Source: Erysipelotrichaceae bacterium
Lineage (GTDB): Bacteria > Bacillota_I > Bacilli_A > Erysipelotrichales > Erysipelotrichaceae
DNA length: 12,221 nt
Assembly (NCBI GenBank): GCA_003446295.1
Contig: DMBB01000279.1
Coordinates: 1-12,221 of the forward strand
Direction: 5' to 3'
A program made the position numbers and the translations under genes. The notes under the pieces are model-generated. The model saw only the letters and a list, made by a program, of their open reading frames with translations. It searched no databases and was not told where the DNA came from. Of the stretch, positions 1 through 6,390 are shown one piece after another; positions within the stretch are counted from its first letter, which is position 1; the number at the start of each line of letters is the position of its first letter.

Positions 1-1558
1 GATAGAACAGTTTTGTACCGGTTCCGCCTGTATCGGGCAGAATAATACCGCTGTTGTTCTCAATTGAGCCGGATGCCTTCGGCTGATTGCTGCTGCGAAC
101 TGCATTCATATCAATGGTGTGATTCGTCATAGAAGCAGATTCACCGTTGAATGTGACATCATAAGTGATCAGCTGTTCTGTTTCGGTAGCAGATATCACG
201 ATTGTGACCGGTTCTCTCAGAAGATTGTACCCTGCCGGAGCCTTTGTTTCCAAAAGGTAATAGGTTCCCTGACCAAGACCTCTGATCACCTGTTCGAAAT
301 GACCGGATGCATCAGTTCTGAATGTATCTCCGCTGCTGCGTTCACTGACCCAGCTGACTGTCTGACTGTCAGGATTCCATAAATAGTATTCATTGCTCTC
401 ATCGACTGTTCTGTACAGTTTGAATTCCGCACCGGAAAGTGATTTGCTGTGGTCGGATCCGTCGATCTTCAATACATCCAGATCAATATCAGTAATGTAG
501 ACAGTCTTTGCCGGCGTTTCACCTGTACCATCGCTGTACGGGCTGTTTGAATACGTCAGTACCGCAGTATTGTTGTCATAGTTCGCTGTAAGTGCATTTT
601 GATTGACCGCTGCATCATAAGTGATCCTGATCGGGTCTCCTTTTGTGTAATTGCTCAGCACTGCAAACGGGATCGCAACAGTCATGGTCTGTCCGGACAC
701 TTCCGGTGCTGCGGTTATTTCTGCCCCGTTGATCATCATATGGAAATTGCCGGAGTATGTCAGACCTGCGCTTAATGTATCCGTCACTGTAAAAGTATAT
801 GTACTGTAACCGGTCAGATCAGGAACAATGGAGTCTAGTTCAAAGGAAACGACTGAACCTACTTTTGCTGATGCAGCTTTTCCCTGGCTGTCTAGAATAG
901 CTCCGGAAATTACAGCATCGCCTTCTTTGACGCCTGTGATCTTTTTGGACAATGTTGGAACGCCGGCTTTTGGCTGCACCTCGGCATCAGGATCCGCATT
1001 GCTTAAGATGACAGCAGAGATGATCTCGCTTTCACTGTTTTCAGGATCTGTTGGTTTTACGGTGCCGGTGATGATGTAGTAACCGGCTTCGGGTACAGTG
1101 ATGACTGCAGTTTCACCTTGTGCTGCCGCAGATCCTGCCCCAGTTCCAGAGATATATGGTTTCAGTGCATCTGCTAATGAACGAATATCAGAAGCAGAAA
1201 GCGTATTTGTTTCGTTATCCATTTTTGCAGGTTTCACGGTAACATTCTTGACATCTGTTTCTGATGCAATGTCGCCAAAATCAAAATATTCATCAAGGAC
1301 TGATTTGGCACCGGTGTAAAACGGATTTTCTGTATTGATCGTGTATGCGTAGTTTGTACCGCTGTACACGACATCAAACAGTTTATATGCAGTATAGGTC
1401 TTTCCGGCAATGGATATTGCGGGGTTGTCGTTTGTGACGGTAATGGTGTACGTTTCAGCCGGCTGCTGATCTTCCTCCTCTGCCGAAGCGGCTGTTTGCA
1501 TACCCGTAAGGATCAATGCGGATAATGCCAGCGATAGATGACGTTTCAAATGTTTCAT
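1..1558 (-). CDS. LPxTG major pilin-like surface protein (SpaA/D2 isopeptide type), 3' end cut by window edge
   Basis: Probable shaft subunit of a sortase-assembled pilus. The start at 1558 has a strong ribosome site (AAAGGAAG, 1564-1571, five bases away). 519 codons lie in the window with no stop. Residues 1-26 are a Sec signal peptide ending AASA. An N-terminal pilin domain carries the motif TYTAYKLFD (Lys59), where such domains place an isopeptide lysine. Residues 194-197 are VQPK, at the position of the VYPK pilin motif whose Lys (here Lys197) is joined by class C sortases; the Tyr is replaced by Gln. About 205-345 is a fimbrial D2-type domain (VTDTLSAGLTYSG). About 358-460 is a SpaA/Cna-B domain with Lys364 and an E-box YYLLETKAPAGY (Glu437). 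LPDTG is at 507-511, followed by the start of a hydrophobic stretch; the rest of the anchor lies outside the window. It is divergent from the sortase gene, its likely assembly enzyme. Polymerisation is inferred. Confidence 0.93.
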   Translation of the reverse strand, partial: MKHLKRHLSLALSALILTGMQTAASAEEEDQQPAETYTITVTNDNPAISIAGKTYTAYKLFDVVYSGTNYAYTINTENPFYTGAKSVLDEYFDFGDIASETDVKNVTVKPAKMDNETNTLSASDIRSLADALKPYISGTGAGSAAAQGETAVITVPEAGYYIITGTVKPTDPENSESEIISAVILSNADPDAEVQPKAGVPTLSKKITGVKEGDAVISGAILDSQGKAASAKVGSVVSFELDSIVPDLTGYSTYTFTVTDTLSAGLTYSGNFHMMINGAEITAAPEVSGQTMTVAIPFAVLSNYTKGDPIRITYDAAVNQNALTANYDNNTAVLTYSNSPYSDGTGETPAKTVYITDIDLDVLKIDGSDHSKSLSGAEFKLYRTVDESNEYYLWNPDSQTVSWVSERSSGDTFRTDASGHFEQVIRGLGQGTYYLLETKAPAGYNLLREPVTIVISATETEQLITYDVTFNGESASMTNHTIDMNAVRSSNQPKASGSIENNSGIILPDTGGTGTKLFY

Positions 1559-1664
1559 AATGTCTTCCTTTCTTTATGTGCAGACAGCAGGTATATATGC
1601 TGTGCTGCGTATAATCAGGAAACCTTAAATAAACCGGAAGACATTCATGTCAGCTGACCCGTAT

Positions 1665-1679
1665 CTGTGAACTTCACAG
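1665..1679. repeat. 15-base perfect palindrome, possible operator
   Basis: CTGTGAACTTCACAG has 7-base arms around a single central base. It lies in the divergent pilin/sortase intergenic region, about 107 bases upstream of the pilin start and 187 bases upstream of the sortase start. No U-tract follows, so it is not a terminator. A dimeric repressor or activator site is plausible but is an inference. Confidence 0.45.
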
Positions 1680-1819
1680 TGCAGAAACAATATATCCGCA
1701 ATCTGCAAAGATTGGAAGCCGATTCTTTACTTTCACACATTTATTGTAATAAAACTCATACAGTACCAATGGATTTAAGCAGATAACTGGAAATACTGCT
1801 GAACTGTTGTATGTTTTCT

Positions 1820-1849
1820 TTGCACAACATTTGTTTAGAATGGTAATAT
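1820..1849 (+). promoter_or_regulatory. Candidate promoter of the sortase operon (extended -10)
   Basis: TTGCAC (1820-1825) is a weak -35. TAATAT (1844-1849), 18 bases on, is preceded by TG at the extended -10 position (1841-1842). Transcription would begin near 1856-1858, only about 9 bases before the sortase ATG, which has no recognisable Shine-Dalgarno sequence. That would give a nearly leaderless message. Moderate confidence from motif match only. Confidence 0.4.
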
Positions 1850-1865
1850 ATACAATGTTTGTAAT

Positions 1866-2828
1866 ATGAAAAAAATCAGAAAAGAAACAGGGATAAAAAC
1901 TGAATCTGTACAAAATGGGGAACGGCAGGAAAACTGGTTTCGAAAGAACTGGTCAAATATCGTGATCATGCTTGCTTTCTTTGTCGGTCTGGGACTTCTG
2001 CTGTATCCGAGTGTTTCGGATTACTGGAATTCATTCCATCAGTCAAGGGCAATCATGTCATATACGAGCGATGTAGCCAAACTGGACACTAGTGAGTATG
2101 ACAGGATCATTGCATCTGCCCAGGAATATAACCGCAATATCAGTGATAACGGCATCGATTGGATACTGACGGATGAAGACAAGGTCAACTATGAAAATGA
2201 ACTGAATTTCGCGGCAGGCGGCAATATGGGATATATCCAGATCGATAAGATCAACGTTAAACTGTCGATTTATCACGGAACAAGTGAAGCAGTTCTGCAG
2301 ACAAGCGTAGGTCATCTGGAAGGAACCAGTCTGCCGGTCGGCACAGCCAGTTTCGATCACAAAACAGGTGAGGTTACCGATCCAGCAGAAGGGGTACACA
2401 TTGCGCTGAGCGGACACAGAGGATTGCCGCGCGCAAAACTGTTTTCCGATCTGGACCGTCTGACAGAGGGAGATCGGTTCGTTATTGTGATCCTGAATGA
2501 AACATATACATATGAAGTTGACCAGATCAGGATCGTGGAACCGACTGATTTGAGCGATCTGGCGATTGAACCGGGCAAGGACTACTGTACCTTGATTACC
2601 TGTACACCATATGGAATCAATACACACCGACTGCTTGTCCGAGGTCATCGTGTAGAGAATGCGGGCGGAGATCTGCAGGTCACTCCTGATGCAGTGCAGT
2701 ATGAACCGTATATCATAGCGCCGTTTGTCGCAATACCGGTCATTCTGCTACTGATCATCATATTGTTTATGATCAGTGCACAGCCGAAAATCAACATAGA
2801 CGATATTAAAAAGAAATTGAATTTGTAG
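1866..2828 (+). CDS. Class C (pilin-polymerising) sortase
   Basis: A transpeptidase that cleaves LPxTG-type signals and joins pilin subunits through a pilin-motif lysine, acting at the outer membrane face. The 320-residue protein has an N-terminal membrane helix (about 31-49) and a second near the C-terminus (about 283-304), the two-helix layout of class C enzymes. The catalytic triad is visible: His184 in LSGHRGLP, Cys246 in TLITCTPYG and Arg255 in NTHRLLVRGHR. The stretch MGYIQIDKINVKLSIYHGTS is also class-typical. The lid region (about 90-110) lacks a DPF or DPW motif; the nearest match is Asp98-Trp99. The ATG at 1866 is the only good start after an in-frame stop at 1836, but has no clear ribosome site. 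It heads a three-gene operon and diverges from the LPDTG pilin, its likely substrate. Confidence 0.94.
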   Translation: MKKIRKETGIKTESVQNGERQENWFRKNWSNIVIMLAFFVGLGLLLYPSVSDYWNSFHQSRAIMSYTSDVAKLDTSEYDRIIASAQEYNRNISDNGIDWILTDEDKVNYENELNFAAGGNMGYIQIDKINVKLSIYHGTSEAVLQTSVGHLEGTSLPVGTASFDHKTGEVTDPAEGVHIALSGHRGLPRAKLFSDLDRLTEGDRFVIVILNETYTYEVDQIRIVEPTDLSDLAIEPGKDYCTLITCTPYGINTHRLLVRGHRVENAGGDLQVTPDAVQYEPYIIAPFVAIPVILLLIIILFMISAQPKINIDDIKKKLNL

Positions 2829-2839
2829 GGAGTCTGAAT

Positions 2840-3160
2840 ATGGATACAAAGGATCTGAAGAAACTGAAGAGGGGAGATCTGCTTGAAATACTGGTGGATA
2901 TCTCTGAAGAAAATGACAGGCTGAGGCAGGAAAATGCCGAATTAAAAGAGAAACTTGAAGAAAAAAGGCTGATCATGAATAAGGCAGGTTCGATCGCCGA
3001 AGCATCACTGCGCCTCAACAGGGTATTTGAGGCAGTGCAGGATGCAGCGGATCAGTATCTTACCAGTATTCGCGATATCAACATCATGAAGCGGGAAGAA
3101 TTAAGAAAACTTCAGGAAATGACGGGGAAGAAAGATGACGCAGAGGCAGAGGAAGAGTAA
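2840..3160 (+). CDS. Small cytosolic coiled-coil protein of unknown function in the sortase operon
   Basis: No function recognised. The 106-residue product has no signal peptide or membrane segment and is very charged. Residues about 20-48 form a heptad-rich coiled coil (EENDRLRQENAELKEKLEEK). A helical stretch follows (about 50-80, AGSIAEASLRLNRVFEAVQDAADQ pattern), and the tail is acidic (last residues AEAEEE). The ribosome site AGGGAG (2827-2832) overlaps the sortase stop codon, 7 bases from the ATG. The gene sits 11 bases after the sortase gene and overlaps the next gene by 26 bases, so it is almost surely co-transcribed and translationally coupled. Small coiled-coil proteins of this look occur beside sortase and signal peptidase genes in Firmicutes, to my recollection. 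A scaffolding or regulatory role for the membrane enzymes is a guess. Confidence 0.85.
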   Translation: MDTKDLKKLKRGDLLEILVDISEENDRLRQENAELKEKLEEKRLIMNKAGSIAEASLRLNRVFEAVQDAADQYLTSIRDINIMKREELRKLQEMTGKKDDAEAEEE

Positions 3161-3737
3161 GGTCAATGTCCGGCCGACAACGGAAGAACTGACCAGGGAA
3201 CTCAAACGTGTCAGGTATAATGAACGTTATGGGCGGACGATCAGAAGTACGATCTATATTCTGATCACTGTAGCTGCCGCATCTATTCTTGTGGCGACAC
3301 TTGTTTTCCCGATCTTCCGCATTTACGGAAGCTCCATGTCACCGACTCTTGAAGAAGGAGATATTGTTGCCTCACTGCGTACGGCTAAATTTGAGCATGG
3401 CGACCTGGTGGCGTTCTACTATAACAACAGACTTCTGGTGAAAAGAGTGATCGCTTCCGGCGGAGAATGGGTCGACATTGATCAGGATGGCAACGTATAT
3501 GTCAACAATCAGCTGCTGGATGAGCCGTATGTGGCTGATAAGACATTTGATTTTGATACACAGATGAACATCGAGATCCCTTATCAGGTTCCGGATGGAA
3601 GGATCTTTGTCATGGGTGACCACAGAAGCACCTCGGTCGATTCGCGTATGAAGGAGATCGGATGCATTTCAGATGATCTGATCGCAGGAAAACTGATCCT
3701 GCGCATCTGGCCTCTTGGACAATTCAAATTTAACTGA
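3135..3737 (+). CDS. Type I signal peptidase, Ser/Lys class (S26 family)
   Basis: Membrane serine protease that removes Sec signal peptides at the outer face of the membrane. The 200-residue protein has a basic N-terminus (1-38), one membrane helix (about 40-60), then family box B, GSSMSPTLEEGD, with nucleophile Ser67. Box D, LLVKRVIA, carries the general base Lys103, and box E is MGDHRSTSVDSR. This is the bacterial Ser/Lys type, unlike the Ser/His enzyme encoded at 8093-8617. The ATG at 3135 lies inside the end of the coiled-coil gene, with GGGGA (3124-3128) upstream as ribosome site. Being in the sortase operon suggests a role in maturing the local pilins, as for dedicated signal peptidases in other Gram-positive pilus islands; a general housekeeping role is also possible. 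Confidence 0.94.
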   Translation: MTQRQRKSKVNVRPTTEELTRELKRVRYNERYGRTIRSTIYILITVAAASILVATLVFPIFRIYGSSMSPTLEEGDIVASLRTAKFEHGDLVAFYYNNRLLVKRVIASGGEWVDIDQDGNVYVNNQLLDEPYVADKTFDFDTQMNIEIPYQVPDGRIFVMGDHRSTSVDSRMKEIGCISDDLIAGKLILRIWPLGQFKFN

Positions 3738-3762
3738 CGGGCAGAGATGTCCGTCATTTTTT
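3735..3762 (+). terminator. Intrinsic terminator of the sortase operon
   Basis: TGACGGGC (3735-3742) pairs with GTCCGTCA (3749-3756), giving an 8-base stem with one G-U pair around the loop AGAGAT, followed by six T (3757-3762). The stem begins at the signal peptidase stop codon itself. It separates the sortase operon from the surface-fibre operon. Confidence 0.85.
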
Positions 3763-4030
3763 CGCAGACTTCTGAATTTTGAAAATGCATCAGATATTTC
3801 AATTAACATATGATGGATAAGCCAAATCAACACCGTATATTTGATTGTAAAAAGAAGGAAAACGAAAAATATAAAAAAAACGTCAAAAAAAAATCCCAAT
3901 TGATGCTATTATATTAACGTCGGTTTTCTTTTGACAAAATTTTTGTGTTGTTCAGAGAAACTATATGTCATTAGATTTAACAAAAAGTCTGCATACTTAG
4001 CCGGCTATATCCGGCAGATAAGGAGAACAA
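3763..4030 (+). promoter_or_regulatory. Leader and promoter region of the six-gene surface-fibre operon
   Basis: No gene is seen. The stretch is AT-rich, with A-tracts around 3850-3893 that could bend DNA or act like an UP element. TATTATATT (3907-3915) is a good -10 candidate lacking a matching -35. A perfect TTGACA (3931-3936) has no -10 at 16-18 bases. GTCAAAAAAAAA (3882-3893) and TTTTCTTTTGAC (3924-3935) form an imperfect inverted repeat around the -10-like sequence. A GCCGG/CCGGC hairpin (4000-4015) sits just before the ribosome site AAGGAG (4020-4025). The exact start of transcription cannot be fixed; an alternative sigma factor or an activator may be needed. Confidence 0.45.
4000..4015 (+). 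promoter_or_regulatory. Leader hairpin directly upstream of the ribosome site of the fibre operon
   Basis: GCCGG (4000-4004) and CCGGC (4011-4015) can form a 5-base GC-only stem with a CTATAT loop. It ends five bases before the AAGGAG ribosome site (4020-4025). There is no T-run after it, so it is not a terminator. It could tune translation or protect the 5' part of the message; this is inference. Confidence 0.3.
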
Positions 4031-5119
4031 ATGGGGAAGAAATATAAAGGCATGATGAAAGGTATTCTGGCAGCCGCTTTTGTTGTGCCTGCTATGATTC
4101 ATGGGACTGTGTACACCCAGGCGTCAGTGCGCGTTGATGCAGAATGTTTTCTGACTGCAAATGCCGAGCCGGAGTTTCAATCTGACTTGACGGATTACAA
4201 GGTCGGCAGCGGTGAAAATGTTACGGACAAGATCGTTGTTGACTATTACAAAGTTGCAGGGATCGTCAAAGACGAACATTATGATACATTCACATTTGAA
4301 TTGTCAGAAGGCTACAGCCTGGAGAACTATGACATCGCAACTTATGAAGGACTGTCGGAACTTGAGAGTGAAGACTGGAATGATATCGGCGAACAGCTGT
4401 TCAGTGAAGCGCTCAATAACAAACCCCTGCTGACAGAGGATTTCGGTACAAAAACAGATAAGCTCGAGACTGGTCTGTATCTGATGGTCGTGCGCAACCT
4501 GGCAGAGACCGAAGCTGAAGACTATGTGGATGGCAATAGTACGGCAGCTTATACAACGCAGTATGTGTATACATTTACACCGCAGCTGGTTTCACTGCCA
4601 AGCACCAATGAAAATACCAGAGAAGGAATGAAAACATCCGATGGTACATGGATCTATGATCTGACTGTCACATTAAAGGCTGAGCGTGAAAGACGTCTGA
4701 GCAGTCTCCGCATCGAAAAACTGCTGGAATCATATGAAAACTCATCACCTGCTACATTTGTGTTCGACATTGTCGGCAAGATCGATGATGAAACTGTATA
4801 CACAAATGTAACATCACTGACATTCAGTGCTGCCGGACTCGAAACAGCTGTTGTTGACAAGATTCCTGTTGGTACGCATGTAGTCGTTAAGGAGATCTAT
4901 TCAGGAGTTTCCTATGAACTGACTACTGATGCTGAAGCAGAGACAGTTATTCTGATTCCTGTTGATGAAGAAACAGAAATGACGGCAGAAAATACTGCAA
5001 CGATACGGTTCGGCAATCAATACAATGGCAAGATCCCGCATGGCCATGGAATCAAAAACATCTTTACGTACGGTGATGATGGATGGGGATTAGAACAAGA
5101 GGACGGTAAAGCAGAATGA
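4031..5119 (+). CDS. Secreted pilin-like protein with Cna-B-like domain, no wall anchor
   Basis: No exact family recognised. The 362-residue product has a signal peptide (about 1-31, hydrophobic 10-24). An N-terminal domain (about 45-190) has pilin-like phrases such as VVDYYKVAG and FELSEGYSL. A second, Ig-like domain (about 222-334) resembles the Cna-B/DUF7601 group. It starts SLRIEKLLE (Lys230), has an E-box-like VVVKEIYSG (Glu288) and ends TATIRFGNQYNG (Asn329, Asn332). An internal isopeptide between Lys230 and one of these Asn residues is possible but inferred. The C-terminus is hydrophilic (GWGLEQEDGKAE) with no LPxTG or membrane helix; SLPST at 188-192 is internal and not a sorting signal. 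Start supported by AAGGAG (4020-4025). First gene of the operon; it overlaps the next by 4 bases (ATGA). It may be a soluble partner or tip of the fibre. Confidence 0.85.
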   Translation: MGKKYKGMMKGILAAAFVVPAMIHGTVYTQASVRVDAECFLTANAEPEFQSDLTDYKVGSGENVTDKIVVDYYKVAGIVKDEHYDTFTFELSEGYSLENYDIATYEGLSELESEDWNDIGEQLFSEALNNKPLLTEDFGTKTDKLETGLYLMVVRNLAETEAEDYVDGNSTAAYTTQYVYTFTPQLVSLPSTNENTREGMKTSDGTWIYDLTVTLKAERERRLSSLRIEKLLESYENSSPATFVFDIVGKIDDETVYTNVTSLTFSAAGLETAVVDKIPVGTHVVVKEIYSGVSYELTTDAEAETVILIPVDEETEMTAENTATIRFGNQYNGKIPHGHGIKNIFTYGDDGWGLEQEDGKAE

Positions 5120-5619
5120 AAAAAAGAAATCTGATTCTTGCTGTCGCTGCTGTTTGCCTGCTGCTATGCGTATCAGTGAAAAACGCAATGGCATATTTCA
5201 GCGTCAGTGTCCGTTCGGAAGGACATACAGAAGTTCAATTCAGTGAAAAAACGGAAATTATCGAAACATTTGACAACTGGACAAAGCATCTGACAGTCAC
5301 CAATGAAGGTGATGATAATGGACAGGTATATGTCCGTGCCAGAGGTTTTGCACCGGAAGGCATGACATTGGATTATTCCGGTGATAACTGGTCAGACGGC
5401 GGAGATGGTTACTGGTATTACAACGGTTACATCGGTAATGGTGAATCCACAACTGTTCTGAATGTAGAGATCAAGAATATTCCTGCTGAGGTAAAAGCAG
5501 GGGACAACTTCAATGTAGTAGTGATCTATGAAACGACACCTGTTCAGTATGATTCAGATGGCAAGATCATTTCTGCAATTGAAGCAGACTGGAATACGGA
5601 GGTGCAGACCAATGATTAA
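5116..5619 (+). CDS. TasA/CalY-like fibre protein with SipW-type signal peptide (short)
   Basis: Probable secreted fibre subunit of the TasA/camelysin type, processed by a SipW-like peptidase. The 167-residue product has a signal segment (about 1-27) ending NAMAYFSV, the Ala-Tyr-Phe-Ser pattern seen at SipW-dependent cleavage sites. The mature part (about 28-160) is a compact all-beta-like domain with phrases found in this group: HLTVTNEGDDNGQVYVRARG, then a Gly/Asp/Trp/Tyr-rich segment (87-104) and LNVEIKNIPAEVKAGD. There is no sorting signal and no C-terminal helix. It starts inside the stop of the previous gene (ATGA overlap) with only a weak, distant GAGG upstream, so translation is probably coupled. 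It overlaps the next gene by 8 bases. The metalloprotease activity once proposed for camelysins is not implied. Confidence 0.82.
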   Translation: MKKRNLILAVAAVCLLLCVSVKNAMAYFSVSVRSEGHTEVQFSEKTEIIETFDNWTKHLTVTNEGDDNGQVYVRARGFAPEGMTLDYSGDNWSDGGDGYWYYNGYIGNGESTTVLNVEIKNIPAEVKAGDNFNVVVIYETTPVQYDSDGKIISAIEADWNTEVQTND

Positions 5620-6376
5620 ACGTTTGAAATCACTTCCGAAAAGTGTAACTGCAATGCTGGTGACTGCTCTTGTACTGCTGGTCTTCAGTACAGTAGGAGG
5701 TGCAAGAGCTGCCCTGAAGTATTTCTCTCAAACATATACGGGACAGTTCCAGACATATCATATCGGCACACGACTGAATGAAAACGGGAATTTATCCGCT
5801 TCTAAAAAATGGTCTTCCGGCAGCTGGACGACTGAAGGCGATTCAAAAATCCTGAGCGGCATCACGTCATTTGAATTCGGAAAAACATATCCTGAAGAGC
5901 TGACGATTGCCAATACCGGTGAGATTAAAGAATATGTCCGTGCAACGATCTATAAATACTGGGTCAACGCAGACGGTGAGAAGCAGGTCGATCTGGATCC
6001 TTCCTATATTCAGCTGGAATTGAACACTGCTGACGGATGGATCAAAGATACTGCATATTCCGAAACTGAAGATCATCCGGAGCGTATTGTCATGTATTAC
6101 ACGGAACCGCTTGATGTAGGCGGAGAAACTCCGGCTTTCATGAAGTCAATCAAAGTGGATCCTGCGATCAAGGCTGTTGGAACACAGACTACCGAAACCA
6201 AAACAGTAGATGGAAAGACAGTCACAACAATTACTACAACATATACATATGATGGTAAATTCTTTGCACTGGAAGTTCAGGCAGATGCCGTTCAGACACA
6301 TAATGCAGAGGATGCGATCAAGAGCGCATGGGGCAGGGATGTAACGATCAGCGGAACGACCCTGAGCCTTAAGTGA
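5612..6376 (+). CDS. TasA/CalY-like fibre protein with SipW-type signal peptide (long)
   Basis: Likely main fibre subunit, exported and cut by the SipW-like peptidase encoded at the end of the operon. The start at 5612 is preferred over an upstream in-frame ATG (5528) because it has GGAGGT (5598-5603) eight bases away and begins a proper signal segment. The product is then 254 residues. Signal segment about 1-34 (hydrophobic 14-28, GGARA), then ALKYFSQTY, a SipW-type mature start. The body has ELTIANTGEIKEYVRATIYKYW (98-117 region), a Thr-rich stretch (191-212), and the C-terminal phrase EVQADAVQTHNAEDAIKSAW (221-240), a hallmark-like end of TasA/CalY proteins. No wall-sorting signal. The last gene base pairs run close to the next gene (14-base gap). 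Confidence 0.85.
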   Translation: MIKRLKSLPKSVTAMLVTALVLLVFSTVGGARAALKYFSQTYTGQFQTYHIGTRLNENGNLSASKKWSSGSWTTEGDSKILSGITSFEFGKTYPEELTIANTGEIKEYVRATIYKYWVNADGEKQVDLDPSYIQLELNTADGWIKDTAYSETEDHPERIVMYYTEPLDVGGETPAFMKSIKVDPAIKAVGTQTTETKTVDGKTVTTITTTYTYDGKFFALEVQADAVQTHNAEDAIKSAWGRDVTISGTTLSLK

Positions 6377-6390
6377 GGAGGATGATCGGG

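Larger units (their letters stand above)
1559..1865. other. Divergent intergenic region between pilin and sortase genes
   Basis: These 307 bases separate two divergent genes and hold no credible coding sequence. Seen here: the pilin ribosome site (minus strand, 1564-1571), a 15-base palindrome (1665-1679), a shorter inverted repeat CAATCTGCAAAGATTG (6-base arms, near 1697-1712), and a plus-strand promoter candidate (1820-1849). I could not find a convincing sigma-A promoter for the pilin on the minus strand. The best match is TTGGTA with TACAAT at a short 15-base spacing, which would leave a leader of roughly 180-200 bases. The layout fits joint control of pilin and sortase. Confidence 0.6.

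Noticed and set aside
119..1319. Three plus-strand open frames (119-382, 828-1079, 1098-1319)
   Set aside because: They lie antisense to the pilin gene, which is open across the whole stretch with clear domain motifs; they show no ribosome sites or recognisable protein features.
1674..1913. Minus-strand open frame of 79 residues in the divergent intergenic region
   Set aside because: It runs into the sortase 5' end on the opposite strand, has no ribosome site and no recognisable motif; its Cys/Tyr/Phe-rich composition is that of random AT-rich DNA.
2058..2648. Minus-strand open frame of 196 residues inside the sortase gene
   Set aside because: It is antisense to a sortase with an intact catalytic triad; no domain or start signal supports it.
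4611..4660. SLPST in the 4031-5119 product as an LPxTG-type signal
   Set aside because: It is internal (residues 188-192), lacks the final Gly, and is not followed by a hydrophobic helix and basic tail.
5528..5611. Longer start for the second TasA-like gene
   Set aside because: The ATG at 5612 has GGAGGT at ideal spacing and begins a proper signal segment; the extension is a frame shadow of the preceding gene.
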